Part shown: one piece after another, positions 1 to 8,050 of the stretch
Numbering within the stretch: the stretch's first letter is position 1
How the letters are laid out: each line of letters starts with the position of its first letter
NCBI GenBank assembly: GCA_027451225.1
Contig: DAIDJU010000108.1
Coordinates: 1-33,355, forward strand
Source: Acidocella sp.
GTDB lineage: Bacteria > Pseudomonadota > Alphaproteobacteria > Acetobacterales > Acetobacteraceae
Direction of reading: 5' to 3'
Length of the DNA stretch: 33,355 nt
The notes under the pieces: model-generated
Told to the model about the DNA's origin: nothing
The model's database searches: none
The model's input: only the letters and a program-made list of their open reading frames with translations
Translations under genes and position numbers: made by a program

Positions 1-202
1 GGCTGAGGCGGCGGTGGAGAGATTCTCGCCTGTCTGGGGGAAGATCGTCACCGAGATCGCGCCGCTGGGCGTGTTCTACCCGGCGGAGAAGGAGCATGAG
101 GATTACTTCGTCCGCAATCCGTGGTCCGGCTATTGCCAGGCGGTGATCGCACCCAAGATCGCCAAGCTGCGCAAGGCCTTCCGCGATAGGCTGAAAGCCT
201 GA
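1..202 (+). CDS. msrA: Peptide-methionine (S)-S-oxide reductase, 3' part
   Basis: This is the C-terminal part of MsrA, which reduces methionine-S-sulfoxide in oxidised proteins. The gene is cut by the left edge of the window; the reading frame is open from base 2 and ends with TGA at 200-202. The visible 66 or so residues carry the MsrA tail pattern: [12 protein letters not shown] (the family's FYPAE-x-YHQDY segment), then NPWSGYC, then an [12 protein letters not shown] end. The N-terminal catalytic GCFWG motif lies outside the window. No second domain (MsrB) follows. The assignment rests on this tail only but the pattern is distinctive. It converges on the porin gene, with a hairpin between the two. 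Confidence 0.88.
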   Translation, partial: AEAAVERFSPVWGKIVTEIAPLGVFYPAEKEHEDYFVRNPWSGYCQAVIAPKIAKLRKAFRDRLKA

Positions 203-207
203 GCAGC

Positions 208-235
208 AAAAAGGGGACGGTTTCCCGCCCCCTTT
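208..235 (-). terminator. Intrinsic terminator of the porin gene
   Basis: AAAGGGG (210-216) pairs with CCCCTTT (229-235), and the stem continues inside as CGG/CCG after one mismatch. Read on the minus strand the hairpin lies 25 bases past the porin stop and is followed by five T (208-212), a normal Rho-independent layout. On the plus strand only the stem-internal TTT follows, so it may also slow transcription from msrA, less strongly. Confidence 0.6.
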
Positions 236-259
236 CACCGCAAGCGGTTTGTCGGGCTC

Positions 260-1630
260 TCACCATTTAAAAGTGCCGCCGAGGCTGACCATCTGCATCT
301 GCGCGTTGCCATTTTGCAGGTCGTTATTCCCCGGCTGGTGGCGGTGGGCGTACAGATATTGCAGGTACAGGCTAAGATCCGTGCCGATGACGTAGTTACC
401 GCCAACGGCCAGGCCGTATTCGGACAGGGTGCGCGCCTCGGTGCTATGCGTGACGGCGCCGGTCTTGGCGTCGCCCACGTAGGGCACGTAATTACCGGCG
501 GTTTGGCTGTCGAAGAAGCTTGCGCCGAGCACGTAAGGCCCGATCGCGTAATTGCCGCTAATGATGTAAGCCAGGGCATCGCGCGCACCAACCGGCTTGG
601 GGCTGTAGGCATCAAGCGTCTGGCCCCATTTGATGTTTGCCCCCAGGGTGATGGCGTCAGTTTTGGTGAACAGGCCGTGATAGGTGGTCTGCGCGCCGAC
701 CTGATAAACCTGGAGTTCATCGAGCCGGTAGCCATAATTGCCGACATAGCCGCTGCTGGCCGAGCCCGTCACCAAAGCGCCGGTGTAGCGGACGGGGGTG
801 CCGTCGATCATGCCCGCCGCAATCTTGCTCTCGAAACTCCCCAGGGTAAGCGCGTACTGGCCCATGAAGTCGAACGTGTTGTTGCGCTCGGCCGCGAGGG
901 TGGAGGTGAAGGTGGTGGACGATGCCACCCCGGAGCAGCCGGTATTGGCGTAAGAGCAGTAACTGCCATAGCCTTCCTTAAGGCCGCTGCTGTTCGGCTC
1001 GTAGGAGAAAACCCCCGATAATTTGCCGCCGAGATAAGGCTCCCCCAATGCCGGCGAAATCAGCACTACCTTGTCGGTGGTATAGAGGGCGCCCTGGTTG
1101 GCGTAGATGAACTGAGCCGGCAGCGCATTGCCCGGAACGACATAGGCGGCGGCGCTATCCATGCTGGAATATTGGAAACCGTCGCCGAAATCCTGGATCA
1201 CGCCGGTTTGCAGCAGGGTGAAGGCGCCATCCGTCTGCCCCAGGCGAACATAGCCATAGGCTGGCGTGCCGATATAGCCATAGGCGCGGCGAACATAGAG
1301 GCTGCCGGTATTGCTGTTCACCCCCTTGCCCGCCGCGGTGAAGGCGTTACGCAGATCGACGTACACACCGTAGCTGATGCCGCCGAGGGTCGTCGCGTCA
1401 AACCCGGGATAAATGCGCAGCGTGCCGTTGGTGGTGACCGGATTCAGCTTACTGCCGCCATAATTGTTGAAGGTGGAGCCGACATCATCGAGGCCAAACT
1501 GGAAGAAACCGTTCAGATGCACGGAAATCGTACCCGCGGGAACGGGTTTGACCGGCTGCGCGCGGGCATTGCCAGAGAAAGCAAGCAATGCATCCATGGA
1601 AGCCAGGGCGGTTAAAAGCAGTTTGCGCAC
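260..1630 (-). CDS. Gram-negative outer-membrane porin
   Basis: A 456-residue outer-membrane beta-barrel expected to let small solutes diffuse through the outer membrane. It begins with a signal peptide (MRKLLLTALAS..., hydrophobic core, AxA-type end ARA before QPVKP, about residue 24). The mature part consists of short amphipathic strands rich in G, Y, S and T with FFQFGLDDVG-like strands near the start, and it ends in FKW, i.e. an aromatic C-terminal residue as required for barrel assembly. The start is GTG at 1630, preceded by GGGAG about 8 bases upstream; an ATG four bases earlier is out of frame. It is monocistronic with its own terminator at 208-235. Family-level assignment (porin type common in Acetobacteraceae) is good; substrate specificity cannot be read from the sequence. 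Confidence 0.85.
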   Translation of the reverse strand: MRKLLLTALASMDALLAFSGNARAQPVKPVPAGTISVHLNGFFQFGLDDVGSTFNNYGGSKLNPVTTNGTLRIYPGFDATTLGGISYGVYVDLRNAFTAAGKGVNSNTGSLYVRRAYGYIGTPAYGYVRLGQTDGAFTLLQTGVIQDFGDGFQYSSMDSAAAYVVPGNALPAQFIYANQGALYTTDKVVLISPALGEPYLGGKLSGVFSYEPNSSGLKEGYGSYCSYANTGCSGVASSTTFTSTLAAERNNTFDFMGQYALTLGSFESKIAAGMIDGTPVRYTGALVTGSASSGYVGNYGYRLDELQVYQVGAQTTYHGLFTKTDAITLGANIKWGQTLDAYSPKPVGARDALAYIISGNYAIGPYVLGASFFDSQTAGNYVPYVGDAKTGAVTHSTEARTLSEYGLAVGGNYVIGTDLSLYLQYLYAHRHQPGNNDLQNGNAQMQMVSLGGTFKW

Positions 1631-1833
1631 TCATCTATCTCCCAAGTCTACCTGTTTTTCCTGCAAGTTTAGTAGGGAAATAGCGTGTAGCACCTGGTGT
1701 CATTTTCCTGCAACACCGCACGGCGTATAAACACCACAAATTCTATCGTAATTTATTTTTGTGGCCTGAACGGCTGTTTTCCGGGAACAGCCCAAACCAT
1801 CCTGCATCACGGTTATTATGCTGCTGCGTGTCG
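1631..1833 (-). promoter_or_regulatory. Upstream region of the porin gene
   Basis: This 203-base gap between the ygjP-like stop and the porin start is clearly more AT-rich than its neighbours around 1735-1765, as expected for a promoter. On the minus strand a TAGAAT hexamer and a TTGCAG hexamer are visible but I cannot choose a single promoter. A perfect 7-bp inverted repeat, GGCTGTT/AACAGCC (1772-1792, 7-base loop), sits just past the ygjP-like gene and could be a weak terminator without a T run, or an operator. Confidence 0.35.
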
Positions 1834-2541
1834 CTAGCCTAGGCGCAGCAGTTCCACCCCATTGCGTGTGAGCCATTGCGAGGCTGTTTCCCGGTATGGG
1901 GTAAGGCTCTCGGTCAACGCCCAGAACTGAGGGCCGTGATTCATGTGGCGCAGATGCGCCAGTTCATGCGCCACCACGTAATCCTGCACGAAATCCGGCG
2001 CGCAGATCAGCCGCCAGCAGAAGGCCAGCGTGCCATCCGGCGCGCAGGAGCCCCAGCGTGTGCGCGTGTCCTTGATCCGCACGATTTTGGGTTTCAGCGC
2101 CGCCGCCTGGGCTTTTTGCGCCGTCATGGCGGTGAGGTGCTGGCGGGCGAGGCGCTTGAGGCAGTCGCTCACGCGCCGGGCCAGGAAGTCCGGCTCGCCG
2201 GTTACCAGAATCCGCCCCGGCTCGATCCACGCGCCGCCCCGCGCGCCGGGGGCGGGGGTGATGACATGCGGCGCCCCATGCACCGGCACCGCGGCGCCGG
2301 GGATGAAGCGCAGCGCCCGCGGCAGGGCGGAAAGTTTCTCTGCGGCCCAGCCTTCATGGGCTTGCAGCAGGGCTAGCCCGGCGCGGCGCGAGGTGCGCAT
2401 GGGCAAGGTGATGAGAATGCCGCCCGAGCTGGCGTCGATACGTAAGGAGATACGCTTGGCGCGGGCGGAGCGGCGGAAGGCGACTGGGGTGAGAGCACCG
2501 TTGACCGGCACCATCTCGGGCGGCAGATCCGCAGCGCTCAT
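1834..2541 (-). CDS. YgjP-like zinc metallopeptidase (M48-related, DUF45)
   Basis: A 235-residue protein of the YgjP/DUF45 family, predicted zinc-dependent peptidases of unknown substrate. The family signature is complete: TRWGSC at 161-166, the zinc-binding helix HELAH at 192-196 (E193 catalytic) and the next ligand H202 in NHG, followed by the FW...Y C-terminal block. I chose the ATG at 2541: it overlaps the stop of the upstream ycgN-like gene as ATGA, while the frame further upstream only mirrors that gene. There is no signal peptide, so it is probably cytoplasmic. Coupling to the ycgN-like gene suggests co-expression; the biochemical link is unknown. Confidence 0.85.
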   Translation of the reverse strand: MSAADLPPEMVPVNGALTPVAFRRSARAKRISLRIDASSGGILITLPMRTSRRAGLALLQAHEGWAAEKLSALPRALRFIPGAAVPVHGAPHVITPAPGARGGAWIEPGRILVTGEPDFLARRVSDCLKRLARQHLTAMTAQKAQAAALKPKIVRIKDTRTRWGSCAPDGTLAFCWRLICAPDFVQDYVVAHELAHLRHMNHGPQFWALTESLTPYRETASQWLTRNGVELLRLG

Positions 2542-2990
2542 GCCTTGCGCCGCCGGGGCATCTTGCCCGGCCAGTCGGTAAGGTAATGCTCCAGCTCTCC
2601 GGCGTCGCGCTCGGAGATGCAGCGCCCGGCGACCGAGGCCCCGGCCTCGAACACGCTCTCCGGCCTGCCCGAACGCAGCGGATGCCAAGTCGGCAGGTTC
2701 TTGCCCTCTTGCAGCAGGCGATAGGCGCAGCTTGGCGGCAGCCAGTCGATCTTCGCCACGCTTTCCGGCGTGAGCTGCACGCAATCGGGCACCTTGCGGC
2801 GGCGGTTCGGGTAGTCCTTGCAGAGGGCGGTTTTCACGTCCAGCAGGCGGCAGGCCACGTTGGTGTAGTCGAGCTCGCCGGTGTCGTCGTCGCGCAGCTT
2901 GTGCAGGCAGCAGCGCCCGCAGCCATCGCAGAGCGACTCCCACTCCTCCTTGCTCATCTCGCTGAGCTTCTTTTCACGCCAGAATGTCAT
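2538..2990 (-). CDS. UPF0260 / YcgN-family cysteine cluster protein
   Basis: A 150-residue protein closely resembling E. coli YcgN (about 153 residues). The N-terminal block contains CDGCGRCC (C21, C24, C27, C28), followed by NVACRLLD, a further C in CKDYPNRR, PDCVQLT and the WLP-x-x-CAYR and WHPL motifs typical of the family. The conserved cysteines suggest bound zinc or an Fe-S centre; the function of the family is not established. The start at 2990 (MTFWREKKL) matches the family N-terminus. The gene is divergent from the lytic transglycosylase gene and its stop overlaps the start of the ygjP-like gene by four bases. Confidence 0.88.
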   Translation of the reverse strand: MTFWREKKLSEMSKEEWESLCDGCGRCCLHKLRDDDTGELDYTNVACRLLDVKTALCKDYPNRRRKVPDCVQLTPESVAKIDWLPPSCAYRLLQEGKNLPTWHPLRSGRPESVFEAGASVAGRCISERDAGELEHYLTDWPGKMPRRRKA

Positions 2991-3046
2991 GCGCCTTACA
3001 TAGAGTGCACATAACGCCGCCGCCAGCAGATAAAGCCGTGTGGCTG

Positions 3047-3076
3047 TTGCGGCGCGGCAGGGGCGCGTGGCAAAGT
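3047..3076 (+). promoter_or_regulatory. Candidate promoter of the mltB-to-MBL operon, possibly leaderless
   Basis: TTGCGG (3047-3052), an 18-base spacer and CAAAGT (3071-3076) precede the ATG at 3084 by only 7 bases, and no Shine-Dalgarno sequence is visible. The layout matches stronger candidates at 9787-9816 and 11053-11081, but both hexamers are poor matches to consensus. Confidence 0.3.
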
Positions 3077-3083
3077 CCGGCGC

Positions 3084-4046
3084 ATGGAACGACGCGCATT
3101 TCTCGCCGGCATGTCTATGTCCCTCTGTGCCGCGGGCGCGGCGCGGGCGGAGAGTTTTTCCGCCTTTCTCGCCAAGCTGCGCGCGCGTGCGCTGGCGGCG
3201 GGGATTCCGGCGGGCATCGTGCACAGCACCACCAGCGGGCTGAAGCCCAACCAGGACGTGCTGAAGCGCGACCAGCATCAGGCCGAATTCACCATGACCT
3301 GGGCGGATTACTCCTCACGCGTGCTGAGCCAGACGCGCATCGATAACGGCCAGGCCAAGGCGGCGGGGGTGCGCAACCTGCTGGCGGCGGTGACGAGCCG
3401 GTTCGGCGTGTCGGCGGAGCCGCTGCTCGGCATCTGGGGCATCGAGACCGGGTACGGCGTCAGCCAGGGCGATTTTCATGTCATCGACGCGCTGGCGACC
3501 CTGGCCTGGGAACGGCAGAGCAAGTTCTTTGGCGGGCAGGTGATCGACGCGATGCGCATCATCGCCATGGGCGACGCCCCGGCCGGGCGGCTGATGGGAT
3601 CTTACGCCGGGGCCATGGGTCAGCCGCAATTCATGCCCAACGTGTATCTCTCCACTGCCGTGTCCTTCTCGGGCGCGGGCGCGCCGGATATCTGGCATTC
3701 GGATGCCGACAGCCTGGCCTCCATGGCCAATTATCTGGCCAAGGCCGGATGGCAGACCGGGCAGCCCTCCAGCGAGGCTGTGTTTGCTCCCGGCTCCATC
3801 GGGCCGGACGAAACGGGCCGCAAGCTGGTCCGCACGCTGGGCTACTGGCAGGGGCGGGGGGTACAGCGCCTGCCGGGTGCGGCGCCTCTGCCGCCGGATA
3901 CCCCGGCCGCGCTGCTGCTGCCCGATGGTCCCGGCGGTCAGGCTTTTCTGGTCTATGCCAATTTCTCCGTTATTCGCCGCTATAATCCCTCCGATTTCTA
4001 TGCCCTGGCCGTCGGCGCTCTGGGGCGCATGGTGCTCACCGCATGA
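3084..4046 (+). CDS. Lytic murein transglycosylase (MltB-like, SLT_2 fold)
   Basis: A 320-residue lytic transglycosylase that cleaves the MurNAc-GlcNAc bond of peptidoglycan in the periplasm, leaving 1,6-anhydroMurNAc ends. The catalytic glutamate is E121 in GIWGIETGYG, followed by the family blocks ALATLAWERQSKFF, SYAGAMGQPQFMPN and W-x-x-DADSLASMANYL. The N-terminus carries a signal peptide ending ARA (about residue 22); it contains RRAFL, resembling a twin-arginine signal, and there is no lipobox, so unlike E. coli MltB it is probably soluble periplasmic. It is the first gene of a plus-strand operon and overlaps the rlpA-like gene by four bases (ATGA), fitting a joint role in wall remodelling. 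Confidence 0.9.
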   Translation: MERRAFLAGMSMSLCAAGAARAESFSAFLAKLRARALAAGIPAGIVHSTTSGLKPNQDVLKRDQHQAEFTMTWADYSSRVLSQTRIDNGQAKAAGVRNLLAAVTSRFGVSAEPLLGIWGIETGYGVSQGDFHVIDALATLAWERQSKFFGGQVIDAMRIIAMGDAPAGRLMGSYAGAMGQPQFMPNVYLSTAVSFSGAGAPDIWHSDADSLASMANYLAKAGWQTGQPSSEAVFAPGSIGPDETGRKLVRTLGYWQGRGVQRLPGAAPLPPDTPAALLLPDGPGGQAFLVYANFSVIRRYNPSDFYALAVGALGRMVLTA

Positions 4047-4912
4047 TTAACCGCTACACTCTCGGCCTGTTCGCCGTCCTTGCCAGTTGCACGCATAGCG
4101 TGGCGCCGCCGTCGCCCAGCGGGGTGAAGTACACGGTCGGCAATCCGTATCAGGCGGGTGGGGAGTGGTTCTACCCGCGCGAGGTGAATGATTACGACGC
4201 CACGGGGCTGGCAACTGTCATCCCCGACGGTGCGCCCACCTATACCGCCGATAATGAGAGCTACGACCCTGACGCCCTGGCGGCAGCCTCGCCGGTGTTG
4301 CAACTGCCTTGCATCGTCACCGTCACCAATCTGGTGAACGGGCGCTCGGTGGATGTGCGGGTGAATGATCGCGGGCCGATGCAGCCGGGGCGTATCCTGT
4401 CCGTCACCCCGCGCGTGGCGCGGCTGCTCAGCTTCCCGTCGGGCGGCATTGTCGAGGTTGAGGTGAAGCTGAACCAGACCCAGACCATGGCGCTGCAAAG
4501 CTCGCTGGGCGCGGTGCCCAAGCTGACCGCCGCTCCCGTGGCGGGGATCACCGCGCAGTCTCTCGCGCCGCCGGGTGGCGGGGCGGCGACCGGCGGGGTG
4601 CAGCAACTCGGGCCCAGCGCCAATGACGGCAACATGAACCAGAGCGTCACCCTCTCGGGCCAGGTGACCCAAGGCGCGCCTGGGCCGGGGCCGCTCTGGG
4701 TGCAGGTGCCGGGCTTTGGCAATGAGAGCGACGCCTTCCGCACCGTGGCCCGCATTCCGGGCCTGCCGGCGCGCGTAGTGCCGGTTTCTGGCGGGGACCG
4801 TCCGCTCTGGGCGGTGAATGCCGGGCCCTACCACACCGTGGCCGATGCGGATTCAGCCTTGCAGCAGATGTTGCAGGCGGGGGTCGCGGACCCTGAGATT
4901 ATCGTACGGTGA
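4043..4912 (+). CDS. rlpA: RlpA-like lipoprotein: divergent double-psi beta-barrel plus SPOR-like C-terminus
   Basis: A 289-residue septal-ring lytic-transglycosylase-type lipoprotein. The lipobox LASC puts the lipidated cysteine at residue 16. The double-psi barrel spans about 50-135 and keeps TNLVNGRSVDVRVNDRGP, with D109 equivalent to the essential aspartate, and E72 and D75 of the TANGExxD block. Two features are unusual: the normal ASWYG strand reads ATGLATV, and the usual histidine of AAH-x-x-LP is S83. A Pro/Gly/Ala-rich linker leads to a C-terminal region (about 215-289: LWVQV, WAVNAGPY, ADADSALQQM) that looks like a SPOR domain binding denuded septal glycan. The gene overlaps both neighbours by four bases. 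Membership in the RlpA family is clear; catalytic activity is less certain. Confidence 0.85.
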   Translation: MINRYTLGLFAVLASCTHSVAPPSPSGVKYTVGNPYQAGGEWFYPREVNDYDATGLATVIPDGAPTYTADNESYDPDALAAASPVLQLPCIVTVTNLVNGRSVDVRVNDRGPMQPGRILSVTPRVARLLSFPSGGIVEVEVKLNQTQTMALQSSLGAVPKLTAAPVAGITAQSLAPPGGGAATGGVQQLGPSANDGNMNQSVTLSGQVTQGAPGPGPLWVQVPGFGNESDAFRTVARIPGLPARVVPVSGGDRPLWAVNAGPYHTVADADSALQQMLQAGVADPEIIVR

Positions 4913-5535
4913 GCCGTTACCCCGGTCTGTTCATCACGCTGGAAGGCGGGGAAGGGGCGGGTAAATCCACCGCCGCCAAGGGGCTGGCCGACGCCCTGCG
5001 CGCCGAGGGGCATGAGGTTCTGGCCACGCGCGAGCCGGGCGGCACGCCGGGGGCGGAGGCCATCCGCGCTTTGCTGCTGGGCACCGATACGCCGCTGCAC
5101 CCCATGGCCCAGACCATGCTGCACTTCGCCGCCCGGGCGGACCATGTGGAGACCGTGCTGCGCCCGGCGCTTGAGCGCGGGGCCATCGTCATCTGCGACC
5201 GTTATTACGATTCCACCATGGCCTATCAGGGCTATGCCCAAGGGGTGGGGGTGGAGCAGGTGGCCAGCCTGATCCGTCTGGTCGACCTCACGCCAGATCT
5301 CAGCTTCTTCCTGCGCGTGCCCGGAGACGTGGCCAAGGCGCGGCTGACCTCCCGCGCCGGGGCGAGCGACCGTTACGAGCGCATGGGAGAGGATTTCACA
5401 GCCCGGCTGATGCAGGGGTTCGAGGCGATTCAGGCCCAAGAGCCGGAGCGCTGCCTGTGGGTGGATTCCTCCGGCGCGCCGGAGGCTGTGGTGGCCACGC
5501 TGCGGCGGCTGATCGCCGAACGGGCGGGGCGCTGA
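4909..5535 (+). CDS. tmk: Thymidylate kinase
   Basis: A 208-residue dTMP kinase, which phosphorylates dTMP to dTDP with ATP and is essential for dTTP supply. The P-loop GGEGAGKST is at 13-21, followed by REPGGTPGAEAIR, the catalytic/TMP-binding CDRYYDSTMAYQG block, and a LID-region sequence RLTSRAGASDRYE. The length is normal for the bacterial enzyme. The start is a GTG at 4909 whose GTGA overlaps the rlpA stop, indicating translational coupling. It sits directly before holB (stop and start share one base), a very common bacterial pairing. Confidence 0.96.
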   Translation: MSRYPGLFITLEGGEGAGKSTAAKGLADALRAEGHEVLATREPGGTPGAEAIRALLLGTDTPLHPMAQTMLHFAARADHVETVLRPALERGAIVICDRYYDSTMAYQGYAQGVGVEQVASLIRLVDLTPDLSFFLRVPGDVAKARLTSRAGASDRYERMGEDFTARLMQGFEAIQAQEPERCLWVDSSGAPEAVVATLRRLIAERAGR

Positions 5536-6518
5536 TGAGCCGCGAACCACGCGCCAACGCCCTGCTGCGCGGGCATGAGGGGGCGGTGGGCTCGCTCTAC
5601 CATGCCGCCATCTCCGGGCGCTTGCACCATGGCTGGCTGCTGGCCGGGCCGCCGGGCATCGGCAAGGCCACGCTGGCCTTCCGCTTCGCCCGCTGGCTGC
5701 TCGAAGGCGCGGAGACGCCGGACCTTTACGTGCCCGAGACCTCGCCGGTGTTCCGCCGCGTGGCTGCCGGCACGCACCCGGATTTGTTCACCGTGGAGCG
5801 GCGCATCAACGCCAAGACGGAGAAGCTGCAAAGCGAGATCGTCATCGCCACCATCCAGGAGGCCAGCGCCTTCATGCGCCTTACCCCGGCCGAGGGCGGC
5901 TGGCGCGTCGTGATTATCGACGGCGCGGAGGACATGAACACCAACGCCGCCAACGCGCTGCTGAAGCTGCTGGAGGAGCCGCCGCCACGGGCGATCCTGC
6001 TGCTGGCCACCTCCGCGCCGGGGCGGTTGCTGCCGACCATCCGCTCGCGCTGCCGGATGTTGCCCATGGCCCCGCTGGGCGAGGGCGAGATGCATGCGCT
6101 GATGCAGGATTACGCTCCAGAACTCGACTTCAACGCCCGCGAAAAGCTGATCGAGCTGGCGGAGGGGAGCATTGGCACGGCACTCTCGCTGGCGGCGGAA
6201 GGGGGCATCGCGCTGGCTGAGCTGGTGGACGAGGCGCTCGAAGCCCCGGTGGCGCCCGCCCGCGCCCAGGCCATTGCCGATACGGTGGCCCGTACCGTGG
6301 ATGGAGCGGACAAGTTCGAGACCTTCTTCTCCCTGCTGCGCGGGCGGTTGGCCGCGCGCACCAGGGCCGCCGCGCGGGCCGGGCAGGGCGGGCACAACCT
6401 TGCCGGGGCGGTCTCGCTCTGGCAGGAATTCGGTAAACTGGAGCGAGAGGTGATCGGCCTCAACCTCGACAAACGCGCCGCGGTCGTCGTGGCGCTTACG
6501 CAGCTGCACAGGTCATGA
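5535..6518 (+). CDS. holB: DNA polymerase III subunit delta'
   Basis: A 327-residue clamp-loader subunit of the AAA+ class. It has Walker A GPPGIGKAT at 38-46, the DGAEDMNTNAANALLKLLEEPP Walker B/sensor region, and the SRC motif in TIRSRCRM. The four cysteines of the zinc module found in E. coli delta' and tau are absent; HPDLFTVERR lies in their place. The start at 5535 (TGATG) shares one base with the tmk stop, and MSREPRANALLRGHE fits known N-termini. A longer in-frame extension into tmk is unlikely because it mirrors tmk sequence. It overlaps metG by four bases. Confidence 0.93.
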   Translation: MSREPRANALLRGHEGAVGSLYHAAISGRLHHGWLLAGPPGIGKATLAFRFARWLLEGAETPDLYVPETSPVFRRVAAGTHPDLFTVERRINAKTEKLQSEIVIATIQEASAFMRLTPAEGGWRVVIIDGAEDMNTNAANALLKLLEEPPPRAILLLATSAPGRLLPTIRSRCRMLPMAPLGEGEMHALMQDYAPELDFNAREKLIELAEGSIGTALSLAAEGGIALAELVDEALEAPVAPARAQAIADTVARTVDGADKFETFFSLLRGRLAARTRAAARAGQGGHNLAGAVSLWQEFGKLEREVIGLNLDKRAAVVVALTQLHRS

Positions 6519-8050
6519 ACAAACAAAGCTTCTACATCACCACGCCGATCTATTACGTGAACGGCTCGCCGCATCTCGGCCATGCCTACACCTCCACCGC
6601 CGCCGACGCGCTGGCCCGCTGGCAGCGCCTGGAAGGGCATGACGTGTTCTTCCTGACGGGCACCGACGAGCACGGCCAGAAGGTGGAAGCCGCCGCCCGC
6701 GCCGCCGGGGTGGACCCGCAAGAATTCACCGACCGCGTTTCCGCCGATTTCCAGGACATGGCGCGGGTGATGAACATCTCCAACGACGATTTCATCCGCA
6801 CCACCGAGGCCCGGCACAAGCGCTCGGCCCAGGCGCTGTGGACCAAGTTGCAGGAGAGCGGGGCGATCTATCTCGGCAAGTATGAGGGCTGGTACGCGGT
6901 GCGCGACGAAGCCTTCTACGACGAGGAAGAGACCAGCGTGAAGCCGGACGGCACGCGCGTGGCCATCGCCTCGGGCGCCGAGGTGAAATGGGTGGTCGAG
7001 CCCAGCTATTTCTTCAAACTCAGCGCCTTCCAGGACAAGCTTCTCGCTTTCTACGAGGAAAATCCGGGCTTCATCGCCCCCCAGGCCAAGCGCAATGAGA
7101 TCCTCTCCTTCGTGCGTAGCGGGCTGCGCGATCTTTCGGTCTCCCGCACCTCGTTCTCCTGGGGCATCCCGGTGCCGGGCGATGAGCAGCATGTGATGTA
7201 TGTGTGGCTGGACGCGCTGCAGAACTACCTGACCGCCTGCGGCTACCCCGAGATGGACGGCGAGCGCGCCCATTACTGGCCCGCCAGCCTGCATCTGGTG
7301 GGCAAGGAGATCATCCGCTTCCACGCCGTGTATTGGCCGGCTTTCCTGATGGCCGCGGGCATGCCTTTGCCCAAGCGCGTGTTCAGCCATGGCTGGTGGA
7401 CGGTCGAGGGCGAGAAGATGAGCAAGTCGCTCGGCAATTTCATCGATGTCCGTCCACTGGTGGAGGAGTTCGGCCTGGATCAGGTGCGCTACTTCCTGCT
7501 GCGCGAGGTGCCCTTCGGCAATGACGGCGATTTCTCCCGCAAGGCGTTGATCGGGCGGATCAATTCGGACCTCGCCAACGGCATCGGCAATCTGGCCCAG
7601 CGCACGCTCTCCTTCATCAACAAGAACGCCGGTGCGGCCGTGCCGCCGCGTGGGACGCTGCATGAGGCCGACGACGTGCTGCTGGCCCTGGCGGCGGAGC
7701 TGCCGGAGCAGGTTCGCGGGGCGATGGACAAATTGGCCTTTAACGAGGCTCTGGACGCCGTGTGGCGGGTTATCCGGGCCGCCGATGCATACATAGACCA
7801 TCAGGCCCCCTGGACTCTCCGCAAGTCTGACACGGCCAGGATGAACACCGTGCTTTACACCCTGGCCTCCGTGCTGCGCAGCGTGGGTGTGGTGCTGCAA
7901 CCCGCCATGCCCGAGACCATGGGTAAATTGCTGGATTATCTGGGTGTTGGGGCGGATCGTTCACTCGCCATCCTGGAAGCGCCGCTGGCCGAGGGCACGC
8001 CGTTGCCCGTACCGTCGGGGCTGTTCCCGCGGGTGGTGGTGGAGGCCTGA
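6515..8050 (+). CDS. metG: Methionyl-tRNA synthetase
   Basis: A 511-residue class I synthetase charging tRNA-Met. The HIGH-type motif is HLGH (20-23) in YYVNGSPHLGHAYT; KMSKS is at 301-305, followed by LGNFIDV. The connective region YEGWYAVRDEAFYDEEE lacks the zinc-binding cysteine knuckles of the E. coli enzyme, and there is no C-terminal tRNA-binding (Trbp111-like) extension, so it is the short zinc-free form frequent in alphaproteobacteria. The anticodon-binding helices occupy the C-terminal third (WTLRKSD-x-x-R, VLQPAMPETMGKLLDYLG). It overlaps holB by four bases and is followed without a gap by the tatD-family gene. Confidence 0.97.
   Translation: MNKQSFYITTPIYYVNGSPHLGHAYTSTAADALARWQRLEGHDVFFLTGTDEHGQKVEAAARAAGVDPQEFTDRVSADFQDMARVMNISNDDFIRTTEARHKRSAQALWTKLQESGAIYLGKYEGWYAVRDEAFYDEEETSVKPDGTRVAIASGAEVKWVVEPSYFFKLSAFQDKLLAFYEENPGFIAPQAKRNEILSFVRSGLRDLSVSRTSFSWGIPVPGDEQHVMYVWLDALQNYLTACGYPEMDGERAHYWPASLHLVGKEIIRFHAVYWPAFLMAAGMPLPKRVFSHGWWTVEGEKMSKSLGNFIDVRPLVEEFGLDQVRYFLLREVPFGNDGDFSRKALIGRINSDLANGIGNLAQRTLSFINKNAGAAVPPRGTLHEADDVLLALAAELPEQVRGAMDKLAFNEALDAVWRVIRAADAYIDHQAPWTLRKSDTARMNTVLYTLASVLRSVGVVLQPAMPETMGKLLDYLGVGADRSLAILEAPLAEGTPLPVPSGLFPRVVVEA

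Noticed and set aside
2542-2943. N-terminal extension of the ygjP-like gene to 2943
   Set aside because: The extra residues are the shadow of the ycgN-like gene in another frame; the ATGA overlap at 2538-2541 gives a natural start.
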